From the NCBI RefSeq assembly GCF_002150735.1, contig NZ_MUKA01000213.1, positions 1 through 59,046 of the forward strand: a DNA stretch of 59,046 nt, written 5' to 3'. The stretch's first letter is position 1, and every line of letters begins with the position of its first letter. A program made the translations under genes and the position numbers. The notes under the pieces were generated by a model that made no database searches, was not told the origin of the DNA, and saw only the letters and a program-made list of their open reading frames with translations. Source of the DNA: Streptomyces africanus (lineage in GTDB: Bacteria > Actinomycetota > Actinomycetes > Streptomycetales > Streptomycetaceae). This document shows positions 6,530 to 14,892 of this stretch, piece by piece.

Positions 6530-7869
6530 CCCGCAGACAGCTGCACCTCAACGCGTTCCTGATGACCACCGGCCACCACGAGGCGTCGTGGCGGCTGCCG
6601 GAGAGCGACCCGTACGCGCATGTGGACCTGGCGCACTACGTGCGGCTCGCCCGGATCGCCGAGCGCGGCACCTTCGACTCGCTGTTCCTCGCCGACGGCC
6701 CGCAGCTGTGGGGCAGTGTGGCCCAGCGGCCCGCGGGGGCGCTGGAGCCGATCACCCTGCTGACCGCCCTGGCCACGGCCACCGAGCACATCGGCCTGAT
6801 CGCCACGGCCTCCACCTCGTACAACTCGCCGTACAACCTGGCCCGCAAGTTCGCCACCCTGGACCACATCAGCGGCGGCCGGGCGGGCTGGAACATCGTC
6901 ACCACCGCCGGTGCCGAGGCCGCCCGCAACTTCGGTCTGGACGCCGAGCCGGCGCACGCCGAGCGGTACGCGCGGGCCGCCGAGTTCCTCGACGTGGCGC
7001 TGAAGCTGTGGGACAGCTGGGAGGACGACACGATCGTCGCCGACAAGGCGGCGGGCGTGTGGGGCGACGACGCGAAGATCCACCCGCCCCGGCACCAGGG
7101 CCGGTACTTCAGCGTCGAGGGTGCGCTCAACGTGCCCCGGACGCCCCAGGGTTACCCGCTGCTCGTGCAGGCCGGCTCCTCCGAGGACGGCAAGCGGTTC
7201 GCCGCGCGGTACGCGGAAGCCGTGTTCACCGCCCAGCAGACCGTCGAGGACGCGCGGGCCTTCTACGCCGACCTCAAGTCCCGGACGGTCGCGGCCGGGC
7301 GGGACGCCGACCACATCAAGGTGCTGCCGGGCATCGTGCCGGTGATCGGTTCGACGGAGGCCGAGGCGCGGGCGCACGAGCGGGTCCTGGAGGACCACAT
7401 CGTGCACACGCACGGAGTGGACCGTCTGGAGCGGCTGCTGCACCTGACGCCGGGCACCCTCGATCTGGACGGCCCGCTCCCCGCCGACCTGCCGCCGGAG
7501 AGCGCCATCGAGGGCGCCAAGAGCCGCTACACGCTCGTCGTCGAGCTGGCCCGGCGCGAGCGGCTCACCGTGCGGCAGCTGATCGGGCGGCTCGGCGGCG
7601 GGCGCGGGCACCTCACCTTCGCCGGGACGCCCGAGCAGGTCGCCGACACGATCGGGCTGTGGTTCGCCTCGGGCGCCGCCGACGGCTTCAACATCATGCC
7701 CGCGGTCCTGCCGTCCGGCCTGGAGGCCTTCGTCGAGCACGTCGTCCCCATCCTGCGCGCCCGGGGCCTGCTCCGCACCGAGTACGGCGGCTCACGCCGG
7801 ACCCTGCGGGAGCGGTACGGCCTCCCCCGCCCCGCCAACCAGCACGTCCTCGCACCGGCACTCGTCTGA
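6526..7869 (+). CDS. FMN-dependent monooxygenase, NtaA/SnaA/DszA family
   Basis: A 447-residue bacterial luciferase-like protein of the NtaA/SnaA/DszA/SsuD-related class (LHLNAFLMTTGHHEASWR at the N-terminus, GGRAGWNIVTTAG around residue 120). Family members use FMNH2 and oxygen to cleave or oxidise sulfonates, sulfones or chelators. Here it probably releases sulfite from an imported organosulfur compound. FMNH2 would have to come from a reductase not seen nearby. The start overlaps the ATPase stop by 4 nt, so it belongs to the transporter operon. The exact substrate is not predictable. Confidence 0.85.
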   Translation: MTRRQLHLNAFLMTTGHHEASWRLPESDPYAHVDLAHYVRLARIAERGTFDSLFLADGPQLWGSVAQRPAGALEPITLLTALATATEHIGLIATASTSYNSPYNLARKFATLDHISGGRAGWNIVTTAGAEAARNFGLDAEPAHAERYARAAEFLDVALKLWDSWEDDTIVADKAAGVWGDDAKIHPPRHQGRYFSVEGALNVPRTPQGYPLLVQAGSSEDGKRFAARYAEAVFTAQQTVEDARAFYADLKSRTVAAGRDADHIKVLPGIVPVIGSTEAEARAHERVLEDHIVHTHGVDRLERLLHLTPGTLDLDGPLPADLPPESAIEGAKSRYTLVVELARRERLTVRQLIGRLGGGRGHLTFAGTPEQVADTIGLWFASGAADGFNIMPAVLPSGLEAFVEHVVPILRARGLLRTEYGGSRRTLRERYGLPRPANQHVLAPALV

Positions 7870-7891
7870 CCCACCGGAAGGGAACTTCGCC

Positions 7892-8785
7892 ATGAGCATC
7901 GAGATCCACAAGGTCACCGCGAACATCGGCGCCCGCATCGAAGGCGTCGACATCACCCGGCCCCTCGACGAGGAGACGTACGGCACTCTGCGTGAGGCGC
8001 TCAACGCCCACAAGGCCCTCGTCTTCGACGCGGAGGGGCTGGACGACGCGGGCCAGCAGGCTTTCGCCCGTCACTTCGGCGAGATCACCGCCGCCCATCC
8101 GACGGTGTCCTCCGTCGACGGCGCCCCGAACGTCCTGCCCGTCGACAGCGAGGGCGGCCGGGCCGCCAACCACTGGCACACCGACGTCACCTTCGTCCTC
8201 AACCCGCCGCAGGCCACCAGCCTGCGCAGCATCACGGTCCCGCCGTACGGCGGCGAGACGCTGATCGCCAGCTCGGCCGCCGCCTACCGGAACCTGCCGG
8301 AGTCGCTGCGCAACCTCGCCGACACGCTGTGGGCCGAGCACACCAACGACTACGACTACGCCGTCCCCGACGAGGACGTCGACGACGTGCAGGCCGCCCG
8401 GCGCGCCCAGTTCACGTCGATCAAGTACCGCACGGTCCACCCGGTGGTCCGCGTCCATCCGCTGACCGGCGAGCGCGGGCTGTTCATCGGCGGCTTCGCG
8501 CAGCGGATCGTGGGCCTGTCGCCGGGCGAGTCCCGCAAGATCCTCGACCTGCTCCAGGCGTACGTCGTGCGGCCGGAGAACGTCCTGCGGCACCGCTGGT
8601 CGCCGAACCAGCTCGTCGTGTTCGACAACCGCATCACCCAGCACTACGCCGTCGACAACTACGACGGTCTGCCGCGCCGTCTGCACCGGGTCACGGTCGC
8701 GGGAGACATCCCCGTGGGGATCGAGGGTAAGGAGAGCTACGTCATCGAGGGCGACGCCTCGCACTACACGCCGGTCGCCGCGTAG
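7892..8785 (+). CDS. TauD/TfdA-family Fe(II)/2-oxoglutarate dioxygenase
   Basis: A 297-residue enzyme with the iron ligands HTD (His96, Asp98), a distal His in NRITQHYAV and a C-terminal Arg region (RRLHRVTV). The family includes taurine dioxygenase and alkylsulfatase AtsK, which release sulfite or sulfate from organosulfur substrates using 2-oxoglutarate. It is the last gene of the sulfonate operon, 22 nt after the monooxygenase with GGAAGGG before the ATG. Having both a flavin and a non-haem-iron desulfonating enzyme suggests broad substrate use. A strong terminator follows. Confidence 0.87.
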   Translation: MSIEIHKVTANIGARIEGVDITRPLDEETYGTLREALNAHKALVFDAEGLDDAGQQAFARHFGEITAAHPTVSSVDGAPNVLPVDSEGGRAANHWHTDVTFVLNPPQATSLRSITVPPYGGETLIASSAAAYRNLPESLRNLADTLWAEHTNDYDYAVPDEDVDDVQAARRAQFTSIKYRTVHPVVRVHPLTGERGLFIGGFAQRIVGLSPGESRKILDLLQAYVVRPENVLRHRWSPNQLVVFDNRITQHYAVDNYDGLPRRLHRVTVAGDIPVGIEGKESYVIEGDASHYTPVAA

Positions 8786-8817
8786 TCACGAAGAGCGACG
8801 CGGCCGTCCGGATCGTG

Positions 8818-8848
8818 GGATGCCTCTCCGTTTCCCGGGGAGGCATCC
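8818..8848 (+). terminator. Terminator after sulfonate operon
   Basis: A 13-bp stem (8818-8830 with 8836-8848, one G-T pair) with loop TTTCC, between the dioxygenase stop and the permease gene. It lacks a directly adjacent T run; a T5 run follows at about 8861. Confidence 0.75.
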
Positions 8849-8905
8849 GAGACTGGCGGCGTTTTTGCCCTCGCACGCCTCTCACGCATTGGACGAGCCG
8901 CGCCC

Positions 8906-10285
8906 ATGCCCAGCAGCACCACCACGGAGACGCCCCGCAGGGACGACGTCTCCCTCTCCCACGGCCTGAAGCAGCGCCACCTGTCGATGATCGCCCTCGG
9001 CGGGGTGATCGGCGCCGGACTGTTCGTCGGTTCCGGCGCGGGCATCGCCGCCGCCGGTCCGTCGATCGTGGTCGCCTACGCCCTCTCCGGCCTCCTCGTG
9101 ATGCTGGTGATGCGGATGCTCGGCGAGATGTCGGCCGCGTATCCGTCGTCGGGTTCGTTCTCGGCGCACGCGGAGCGGGCGATCGGCCCCTGGGCCGGAT
9201 TCACCGCCGGATGGGCGTTCTGGGTGCTGCTGTGCACGGCCGTCGGTCTGGAGGGCATCGGTGCCGCGGAGATCGTGAGCGGCTGGCTGCCGGGCACGCC
9301 GGAGTGGGCGTGGGTGGCGCTGTTCATGGTCGTGTTCTGCGGCACGAACCTCGCGGCCGTGAAGAACTTCGGCGAGTTCGAGTTCTGGTTCGCGGCCCTG
9401 AAAGTCGGCGCGATCACCCTGTTCCTGGTGCTCGGCGTCCTGGCGATCCTCGGGATCCTGCCGGGCACGGACTCGCCGGGCACGAGCCATCTGTCCGACT
9501 TCCTGCCGAACGGCGGCGAGGGCCTGGTCATCGGCCTGCTCGCCTCGGTCTTCGCCTACGGCGGGCTGGAGACGGTCACCATCGCGGCGGCCGAGTCGGA
9601 GAACCCCGTCAAGGGCGTGGCGAGCGCGGTCCGGACCGCGATGTGGCGGATCGCGCTGTTCTACGTCGGCTCGATGGCCGTCATCGTCACGCTGGTGCCG
9701 TGGGACTCCAAGGAGGTCGTCGAGAAGGGCCCGTACGTGGCCGCTCTCGACGAGCTCGGCATCCCGGGCGCCGGCCAGCTGATGAACGTCGTCGTGCTGG
9801 TGGCCCTGCTGTCCGCCATGAACGCCAACATCTACGGCGCCTCGCGCATCGCCTACTCGCTGGTGGGGCGCGGCCAGGGCCCGAAGGTGCTGGGCCGGGT
9901 CTCGGGCGGGGTCCCGCGGATCGCCGTTCTCGCGTCCTCCGTCTTCGGTTTCGTGTGCGTGCTGCTGAGCTACTGGCGGCCGAACGACGTCTTCTCCTGG
10001 CTGCTGAACATGATCGGCGCGGTGATCCTGGTCGTCTGGATCTTCATCGCGGTCTCGCAACTGCGGCTGCGGCGACGTCTGGAGCGGGAGGCTCCGGAGA
10101 AGCTGGTCGTGCGGATGTGGGCGTTCCCGTGGCTGACGTGGGTCGCGCTGGCCGGCATGGCCGCCGTCTTCGTCCTGATGGCCCGCCAGCCCGACACGCG
10201 CGTGCAGTTGTACTCGACGGGCGGGATGGTTCTGGTCCTGGCGGCGGTCGGGTACGGCTGGCAGAAGGCGCGCGCCCGGCAGTAG
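8906..10285 (+). CDS. Amino acid permease (APC superfamily)
   Basis: A 459-residue permease with about 12 membrane segments. The N-terminal signature LKQRHLSMIALGGVIGAGLFVGSG is typical of the AnsP/GabP/ProY group of amino-acid/proton symporters. The conserved EMSAAYPSSGSF motif and GxGLETVT region are present. The substrate is probably a neutral amino acid or GABA, which cannot be resolved by eye. It is monocistronic, bounded by hairpin terminators on both sides. The ATG at 8906 is preceded only by a weak GGACGAG site. Confidence 0.88.
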   Translation: MPSSTTTETPRRDDVSLSHGLKQRHLSMIALGGVIGAGLFVGSGAGIAAAGPSIVVAYALSGLLVMLVMRMLGEMSAAYPSSGSFSAHAERAIGPWAGFTAGWAFWVLLCTAVGLEGIGAAEIVSGWLPGTPEWAWVALFMVVFCGTNLAAVKNFGEFEFWFAALKVGAITLFLVLGVLAILGILPGTDSPGTSHLSDFLPNGGEGLVIGLLASVFAYGGLETVTIAAAESENPVKGVASAVRTAMWRIALFYVGSMAVIVTLVPWDSKEVVEKGPYVAALDELGIPGAGQLMNVVVLVALLSAMNANIYGASRIAYSLVGRGQGPKVLGRVSGGVPRIAVLASSVFGFVCVLLSYWRPNDVFSWLLNMIGAVILVVWIFIAVSQLRLRRRLEREAPEKLVVRMWAFPWLTWVALAGMAAVFVLMARQPDTRVQLYSTGGMVLVLAAVGYGWQKARARQ

Positions 10286-10300
10286 GGAACCCGGCACCCG

Positions 10301-10330
10301 GGCCCCCGCGACACACGCGGGGGCCTTTTT
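10301..10330 (+). terminator. Rho-independent terminator
   Basis: GGCCCCCGCG (10301-10310), 5-nt loop, CGCGGGGGCC (10316-10325), then TTTTT. A classic intrinsic terminator for the permease. Confidence 0.9.
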
Positions 10331-10365
10331 GTGTGCCCTGGGCACCCGTCCCCCTCTCTTGCTGC

Positions 10366-10392
10366 TAGCGTGCAGTTGCAAGCCTGTTGCAA
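10366..10392 (+). promoter_or_regulatory. sodF promoter with Nur box
   Basis: A -10-like TAGCGT at 10366-10371 is directly followed by TTGCAA-GCCTG-TTGCAA (10376-10381 and 10387-10392). This matches the known Nur (nickel uptake regulator) operator of S. coelicolor, tTGCaa-N5-ttGCAA. It covers the expected transcription start, so Ni-bound Nur would repress sodF. The sequence match is seen directly; the regulation follows from established sodF biology. Confidence 0.8.
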
Positions 10393-10417
10393 TAAGAGGT
10401 TCGGAGGGTTCCCCGTC

Positions 10418-11065
10418 ATGCCCGTCTACACGCTGCCCGAGCTCCCGTACGACTACTCCGCGCTCGCCCCCGTGATCAGCCCCGAGATCATCGAGCTGCA
10501 CCACGACAAGCACCACGCGGCCTATGTGAAAGGCGCCAACGACACGCTGGAGCAGCTCGCTCAGGCGCGGGACGAGGAGACGTGGGGAGCCGTCAACGGG
10601 CTGGAGAAGAACCTGGCCTTCCATCTGTCCGGGCACATCCTGCACAGCATCTACTGGCAGAACATGACCGGCCCGAAGGACGGCGGCGGTGAGCCGCTGG
10701 CGCAGGACGGCGTGGGCGAGCTCGCGGACGCGATCGCCGAGTCGTTCGGGTCGTTCGCGAAGTTCAAGGCGCAGTTGTCCAAGGCGTCGGCGACCACCCA
10801 GGGCTCGGGCTGGGGCGTGCTGGCCTACGAGCCGCTGAGCGGGCGGCTGATCGTGGAGCAGGTCTACGACCACCAGGGCAACGTCGGCCAGGGCTCGACC
10901 CCGATCCTCGTCTTCGACGCCTGGGAGCACGCCTTCTACCTGCAGTACCGGAACCAGAAGGTCGACTTCATCGAGGCGATGTGGCAGGTCGTCAACTGGC
11001 AGGACGTCGCGCGGCGTTACGAGGCCGCCAAGTCCCGCGCGGACGTGCTGCTGCTGACGCCCTGA
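10418..11065 (+). CDS. sodF: Superoxide dismutase, Fe(-Zn) type, SodF
   Basis: A 215-residue Fe/Mn-family superoxide dismutase with all four metal ligands: His28 (ELHHDKHH), His76 (GHILHSIYW), Asp167 and His171 (DAWEHAFY). It converts superoxide to oxygen and hydrogen peroxide in the cytoplasm. In streptomycetes the SodF enzyme replaces nickel SodN when nickel is scarce, and the upstream Nur box fits that. The ATG at 10418 follows GGAGGG. The same-frame ORF extends upstream to 10331 only through the promoter. A bidirectional terminator follows. Confidence 0.95.
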   Translation: MPVYTLPELPYDYSALAPVISPEIIELHHDKHHAAYVKGANDTLEQLAQARDEETWGAVNGLEKNLAFHLSGHILHSIYWQNMTGPKDGGGEPLAQDGVGELADAIAESFGSFAKFKAQLSKASATTQGSGWGVLAYEPLSGRLIVEQVYDHQGNVGQGSTPILVFDAWEHAFYLQYRNQKVDFIEAMWQVVNWQDVARRYEAAKSRADVLLLTP

Positions 11066-11141
11066 CGGCGGCGTGCCGTCGAGTCGTCCTGCCTCGTGAT
11101 CGTCTTCTCACCCTTCACGACGGCAGGCGGAGAGAAGGAAG

Positions 11142-11168
11142 CCCCCGCGAGGACGTGACTCGCGGGGG
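11142..11168. terminator. Terminator between convergent sodF and phosphatase
   Basis: CCCCCGCGA (11142-11150) and TCGCGGGGG (11160-11168) with a 9-nt loop, followed by TTTT on the sodF strand. Confidence 0.85.
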
Positions 11169-11183
11169 TTTTCCGCGCTCCCT

Positions 11184-11798
11184 CTAGGACTCGCACGGCA
11201 CGTTGAGGGAGAGGAGTGCGGCGGAACCGTCGGGGTTCATGCGCAGTTCGCTGAGCGCCGCGTTCCGCAGGCGCGGGAGCACCCGGCGGTACTCCCCGGC
11301 CGGGATCGACAGCAGGGTGCACAGGACCAGGCGCAGCAGGGTGTTGTGGGCGACGACGAGGACGCGTCCGCCGGGGTGGGCGTCGGCGATGCGGCGCAGG
11401 GCGGCGGCGCCGCGGGCCGCTGCCGCCGCGGGGTCCTCGGCGCCGGGGAAGGGGTGGGCGACGGGATCGGCGCGGAAGGCCGCGGCCCGGTCGGGGTTCT
11501 CGGCCTCGAACTCGGCGAGCGTACGGCCCTCCACGACTCCGAAGTCGCATTCGGCGAGGCCGGGTTCGCGCCGCGGGACGAGACCCAGGGCACGGCAGGC
11601 GGGCTCGGCGGTGGCGACGGCCCGGGAGAGCGGGGACGTCCAGATCGCGTCGACGGGGTGGGCGGCGGCCCAGCGGCCGAGGGCCTCGGCCTGGGCGCGG
11701 CCGGTGTCGGTGAGGCCGATGTCGCTGACGCCGGCGTACCGGTTCTCGGCGTGCCAGACGGTCTGTCCGTGGCGGGCCAGCAGGAGCGTGGTGGTCAT
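11184..11798 (-). CDS. Histidine phosphatase family protein (phosphoglycerate-mutase-like)
   Basis: A 204-residue protein opening with the catalytic RHG motif (LLLARHGQTVWHAENRY), then ECDFGVVEGRTLAEF and the second catalytic histidine in VLVVAHNTLLRLVL. It is likely a broad-specificity sugar-phosphate or related phosphatase. Its ATG overlaps the stop of the upstream FGGY kinase (ATGA), so the two are coupled and may act on the same phosphorylated metabolite. Actinobacterial neighbours of this type are sometimes named acid phosphatase or cobC-like; nothing cobalamin-related is nearby. Confidence 0.88.
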   Translation of the reverse strand: MTTTLLLARHGQTVWHAENRYAGVSDIGLTDTGRAQAEALGRWAAAHPVDAIWTSPLSRAVATAEPACRALGLVPRREPGLAECDFGVVEGRTLAEFEAENPDRAAAFRADPVAHPFPGAEDPAAAAARGAAALRRIADAHPGGRVLVVAHNTLLRLVLCTLLSIPAGEYRRVLPRLRNAALSELRMNPDGSAALLSLNVPCES

Positions 11799-13312
11799 GA
11801 CTCCCCAGTGTCCAGGTGCAGACGGGTCAGGGCGTGTTCCGCTACGGGGGCGGGCAGCCAGCCTCGCTCCCGCAGCGCGTGGACGAGGCGGGCGTACGGC
11901 TCGGCGAGGGCCGCCGTGCGGTCGGGGCGGGGTTCCAGGACGGTCCGGACGCGGACCATGCGCTCGGTGACGTCCGCGAGCGCGCCCGCCCCCGACGCCC
12001 CGTACGCGGCCAGCGCGGCCATGCCCAGGGCCGGTTCGGTCTGCTCGGGGACGCGGGCCGGGCGGGCCAGGATGTCGGCGCGGAGCTGGTTCCAGTAGCG
12101 GCTGCGCGCGCCGCCGCCGGTGAAGGTGAGCGGGCCGTCGAGCGGGGCGCCGAGGTGGTGCAGATAGTCCAGGCACAGGCGTTCCGCGAAGCCGACGCCC
12201 TGGAGCAGCGCGGCCCACAGGCCGGCGTCGCCCTCGGGTTCGCCCAGGACCAGGGCGGTCGCGTCCGGCGCCCGGAACGGGAACCGCTCCCCCGGCGAGA
12301 CCAGCGGGTAGGCGACCGCCCGGGACGGCTCGAACGCCGCCGCCCGTGCGTCCATCGCGGCGGGATCGGCGTCCGGGAAGTGCGCCGCGAGCACTCCGGC
12401 GCCGACGCTGGACGCCCCGCCGGGCAGCCAGGTGCCGTCGGGGGCGCGGTGGTTGTAGACCACGCCGGCGGGATCCCGGACCGGGTCCCGGGCCGCTCCC
12501 TTCAGCACGAGGGTCGTGCCGAGCACCGAGTTCCAGGAGCCGGGGCGCAGCGCGCCCGAGGCGATCTGGGCCGCGCAGCCGTCCGTCATCCCGGCGAGCA
12601 CCGGGGTGCCGGCGGGGATGCCGGTGGCGTCGGCGGCGTCCGGGCGGACCTCGCCGAGGCGGGTGCCCGGTCGTACGACGTCGGGCAACAGGATCTCGGG
12701 GAGACCGAGTTGGGCCAGAGCGGCCTCCGGCCAGGCCTCCGCGTGCAGGTCGTAGCCGGTCTTGAGGGCGTGGCTGGAGTCCGCCGGGGGCGGTTCGCCG
12801 GTGAGGCGGGCGATGACCAGGTCGGGCTGGTGGGCGAGGCGGAGCCGCGGGGCGGGTGTCCGCCCGCCGGCCCCGGCCGCCCGGCCGGCACCCGCCCCGC
12901 CGCCGTACTCCCCCAGCAGCCACAACGCCTTCGGAAGCGCCCAGGTGTCCTGGACCGCGAGCCCCGCCCTGCGGGCCCGCCCGGCCTCCGCCGTCGCGCG
13001 GCCGTCGTCGTACATCAGCGCGGGGCTCACCGGGCGGCCGGAGCCGTCCGTCAGCAGGACCGTGCCGGACGTGCCGCACACCGCGAGGCCGCCGACCGGC
13101 ACGCCGGGCGCGGAGCCGAGCGCCGCCCGGGACGCCGTGCACAGCGCCGACCACCACTGCTCCGGGTCCTGCTCGTGCCGCACCCCGTCCCGCCGGCCGG
13201 TCAGCGGGGCCGAGCCGCTGCCGAGGACCCGGCCGGAGGCGGTGACGAGCAGCACGCGGACGCTCTGTGTGCCCAGGTCGATGCCCAGCCAGCCCGCACC
13301 CTCGTCCGCCAT
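11795..13312 (-). CDS. FGGY-family carbohydrate kinase
   Basis: A 505-residue sugar/polyol kinase: N-terminal phosphate-binding motif WLGIDLGTQSVRVLLV, mid-region GMTDGCAAQIASGALRPGSWNSVLGTT split across the two lobes, and C-terminal LTFTGGGARSRYWNQL. The substrate is unknown; xylulose, ribulose and polyols are all handled by this family. The ATG at 13312 has GGGAGG upstream. It is divergent from a sugar-type ABC operon that also carries an FGGY kinase, so it probably belongs to the same catabolic locus. Confidence 0.88.
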   Translation of the reverse strand: MADEGAGWLGIDLGTQSVRVLLVTASGRVLGSGSAPLTGRRDGVRHEQDPEQWWSALCTASRAALGSAPGVPVGGLAVCGTSGTVLLTDGSGRPVSPALMYDDGRATAEAGRARRAGLAVQDTWALPKALWLLGEYGGGAGAGRAAGAGGRTPAPRLRLAHQPDLVIARLTGEPPPADSSHALKTGYDLHAEAWPEAALAQLGLPEILLPDVVRPGTRLGEVRPDAADATGIPAGTPVLAGMTDGCAAQIASGALRPGSWNSVLGTTLVLKGAARDPVRDPAGVVYNHRAPDGTWLPGGASSVGAGVLAAHFPDADPAAMDARAAAFEPSRAVAYPLVSPGERFPFRAPDATALVLGEPEGDAGLWAALLQGVGFAERLCLDYLHHLGAPLDGPLTFTGGGARSRYWNQLRADILARPARVPEQTEPALGMAALAAYGASGAGALADVTERMVRVRTVLEPRPDRTAALAEPYARLVHALRERGWLPAPVAEHALTRLHLDTGES

Positions 13313-13388
13313 CCGGAACCTCCCACGATGTCGCAGCCGGATCTGTGAACTTCTCACTGTGCCCCGATATTTTCCCGTGCGCGAGGGA

Positions 13389-13436
13389 TTGACGCCCAAC
13401 TTCAGCCGTTCCACCCTCTGTTAGCGAGTCGACTCG
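13389..13436. promoter_or_regulatory. Divergent control region of the polyol locus
   Basis: A -35-like TTGACG at 13389-13394 and a 12-bp perfect palindrome CGAGTCGACTCG at 13425-13436 lie between the divergent kinase and binding-protein genes. The palindrome is a candidate operator, possibly for the DeoR regulator of the operon. Confidence 0.4.
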
Positions 13437-13468
13437 ACGTGTTAACCAGCCCCCACGTGGAGGTACGG

Positions 13469-14890
13469 ATGGACACGCACGTGCACGACCGGCGGCGCTT
13501 CCTCGCGCTCGCCGCCGGGGCTGCCGCGGCCCCGCTGCTCACGGCCTGCGGCGCCGGCTTCGGCGGGGACGACAGCAAGAGCGACGGTTCCGCCGCGGAC
13601 GACGTCACCGGCTCCTTCGACTGGAAACGGGAGAAGGGCACCACCGTCAAGGCCCTGCTCAACAAGCACCCGTACACGGACGCGCTGATCGCCGACCTGA
13701 AGTCCTTCACCGCGAAGACCGGCATCAAGGTCGAGTACGACGTCTTCCCGGAGGACAACTACTTCGACAAGCTCACCGTGGACCTGTCCAGCGGGCGTGC
13801 CTCCTACGACGTCTTCATGCTCGGCGCGTACATGGTGTGGCAGTACGGTCCGCCGGGCTGGCTGGAGGACCTCGGGCCCTGGATGCGCAACTCCTCCGCG
13901 ACGGGTGCCGAGTGGGACCAGGCGGACTTCTTCCCGAACCTGCTCCAGGCCGACCAGTGGTCGCTGAAGGCGGGCGCGCCGCTGGGGCAAGGCGGGCAGT
14001 ACGCGCTGCCGTGGGGCTGGGAGACGAACGTCGTCGCCTACAACACGGAGGTCTTCAAGAAGCTGGGCCTGAAGCCGGCCGAGACCTTCGAGGAGCTGAC
14101 CGAACTCGCCGACGGCATCAAGCAGAGGGCACCGGGCGCGGGCTTCGACGGGATGTACGGGATCGCCGTACGCGGGTCCAGGAGCTGGGCCACCATCCAT
14201 CCCGGCTTCATGACAATGTACGCCCGCAACGGGCTGACGGACTTCAGGGTCGACGGCGGGAAGCTCACCCCCGTCATGAACAGCTCCGACGCCGTCGCCT
14301 TCACCGAGGACTGGGCCGACATGGTCAAGCGGGGCGGGCCGCCGTCCTGGACGTCGTACACCTGGTACCAGTGCTCCAGCGACCTCGGCGCGAAGAAGGC
14401 CGGGATGCTGTTCGACGCCGACACGGCCGCCTACTTCCAGGCGGTGAAGGGCGCCAGCCCGGCCTCCGGGAAGATCGCCTTCCACCCCGGCCCGAAGGGG
14501 CCCGACGGGTCCCTGGCCACCAACATGTGGATCTGGTCGCTCGGCATGAACGCCAAGAGCAGGAAGAAGAGCGCCAGTTGGCTGTTCCTGCAGTGGGCGA
14601 CCGGCAAGGAGCACCTGCGCAAGAGCGCGATCACGCACAACCACATCGACCCGGTGCGCAAGTCGGTGGCCGGCGACGCCGCGTACAAGGACAAGATGCG
14701 GCATCTGCCGGGCTTCCTGGAGACCTTCGAGACGGTCGTCGACCAGACGAGGATCCAGTTCACCCCGCAGGCGCAGTTCTTCGACGCGACGACCAGCTGG
14801 GCCGCCGCCCTCCAGGAGATCTACGGCGGCAAGGACGCGCAGTCCGTCCTGGACGGGCTGGCGGACGACCTCGCCGACAAGGTGCGTTAG
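13469..14890 (+). CDS. ABC transporter solute-binding lipoprotein, family 1
   Basis: A 473-residue extracellular solute-binding protein with a twin-arginine-like start (DRRRFLALAAG) and lipobox LTAC, Cys27 being the lipidation site. The mature part has the family-1 fold (YDVFMLGAYMVWQYGPPGWLEDLGPWM, ALPWGWETNVVAYNTEVFKKLGLKPAETFEEL) seen in sugar and polyol binders. It is the first gene of a long operon. The ATG at 13469 has GGAGG upstream. The ligand is not predictable by eye; the neighbouring kinases and glycerophosphodiesterase suggest a polyol or glycerol-like compound. Confidence 0.88.
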   Translation: MDTHVHDRRRFLALAAGAAAAPLLTACGAGFGGDDSKSDGSAADDVTGSFDWKREKGTTVKALLNKHPYTDALIADLKSFTAKTGIKVEYDVFPEDNYFDKLTVDLSSGRASYDVFMLGAYMVWQYGPPGWLEDLGPWMRNSSATGAEWDQADFFPNLLQADQWSLKAGAPLGQGGQYALPWGWETNVVAYNTEVFKKLGLKPAETFEELTELADGIKQRAPGAGFDGMYGIAVRGSRSWATIHPGFMTMYARNGLTDFRVDGGKLTPVMNSSDAVAFTEDWADMVKRGGPPSWTSYTWYQCSSDLGAKKAGMLFDADTAAYFQAVKGASPASGKIAFHPGPKGPDGSLATNMWIWSLGMNAKSRKKSASWLFLQWATGKEHLRKSAITHNHIDPVRKSVAGDAAYKDKMRHLPGFLETFETVVDQTRIQFTPQAQFFDATTSWAAALQEIYGGKDAQSVLDGLADDLADKVR

Positions 14891-14892
14891 CC

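Noticed and set aside
5749..7740. 663-codon open frame on the minus strand
   Set aside because: It is antisense to the sulfonate ATPase and monooxygenase genes and its translation is low-complexity Arg/Gly/Val-rich, typical of shadow frames in high-GC DNA.
8818..8848. Riboswitch before the amino-acid permease
   Set aside because: Only a single hairpin is visible and it sits right after the dioxygenase stop, so a terminator is the simpler reading.
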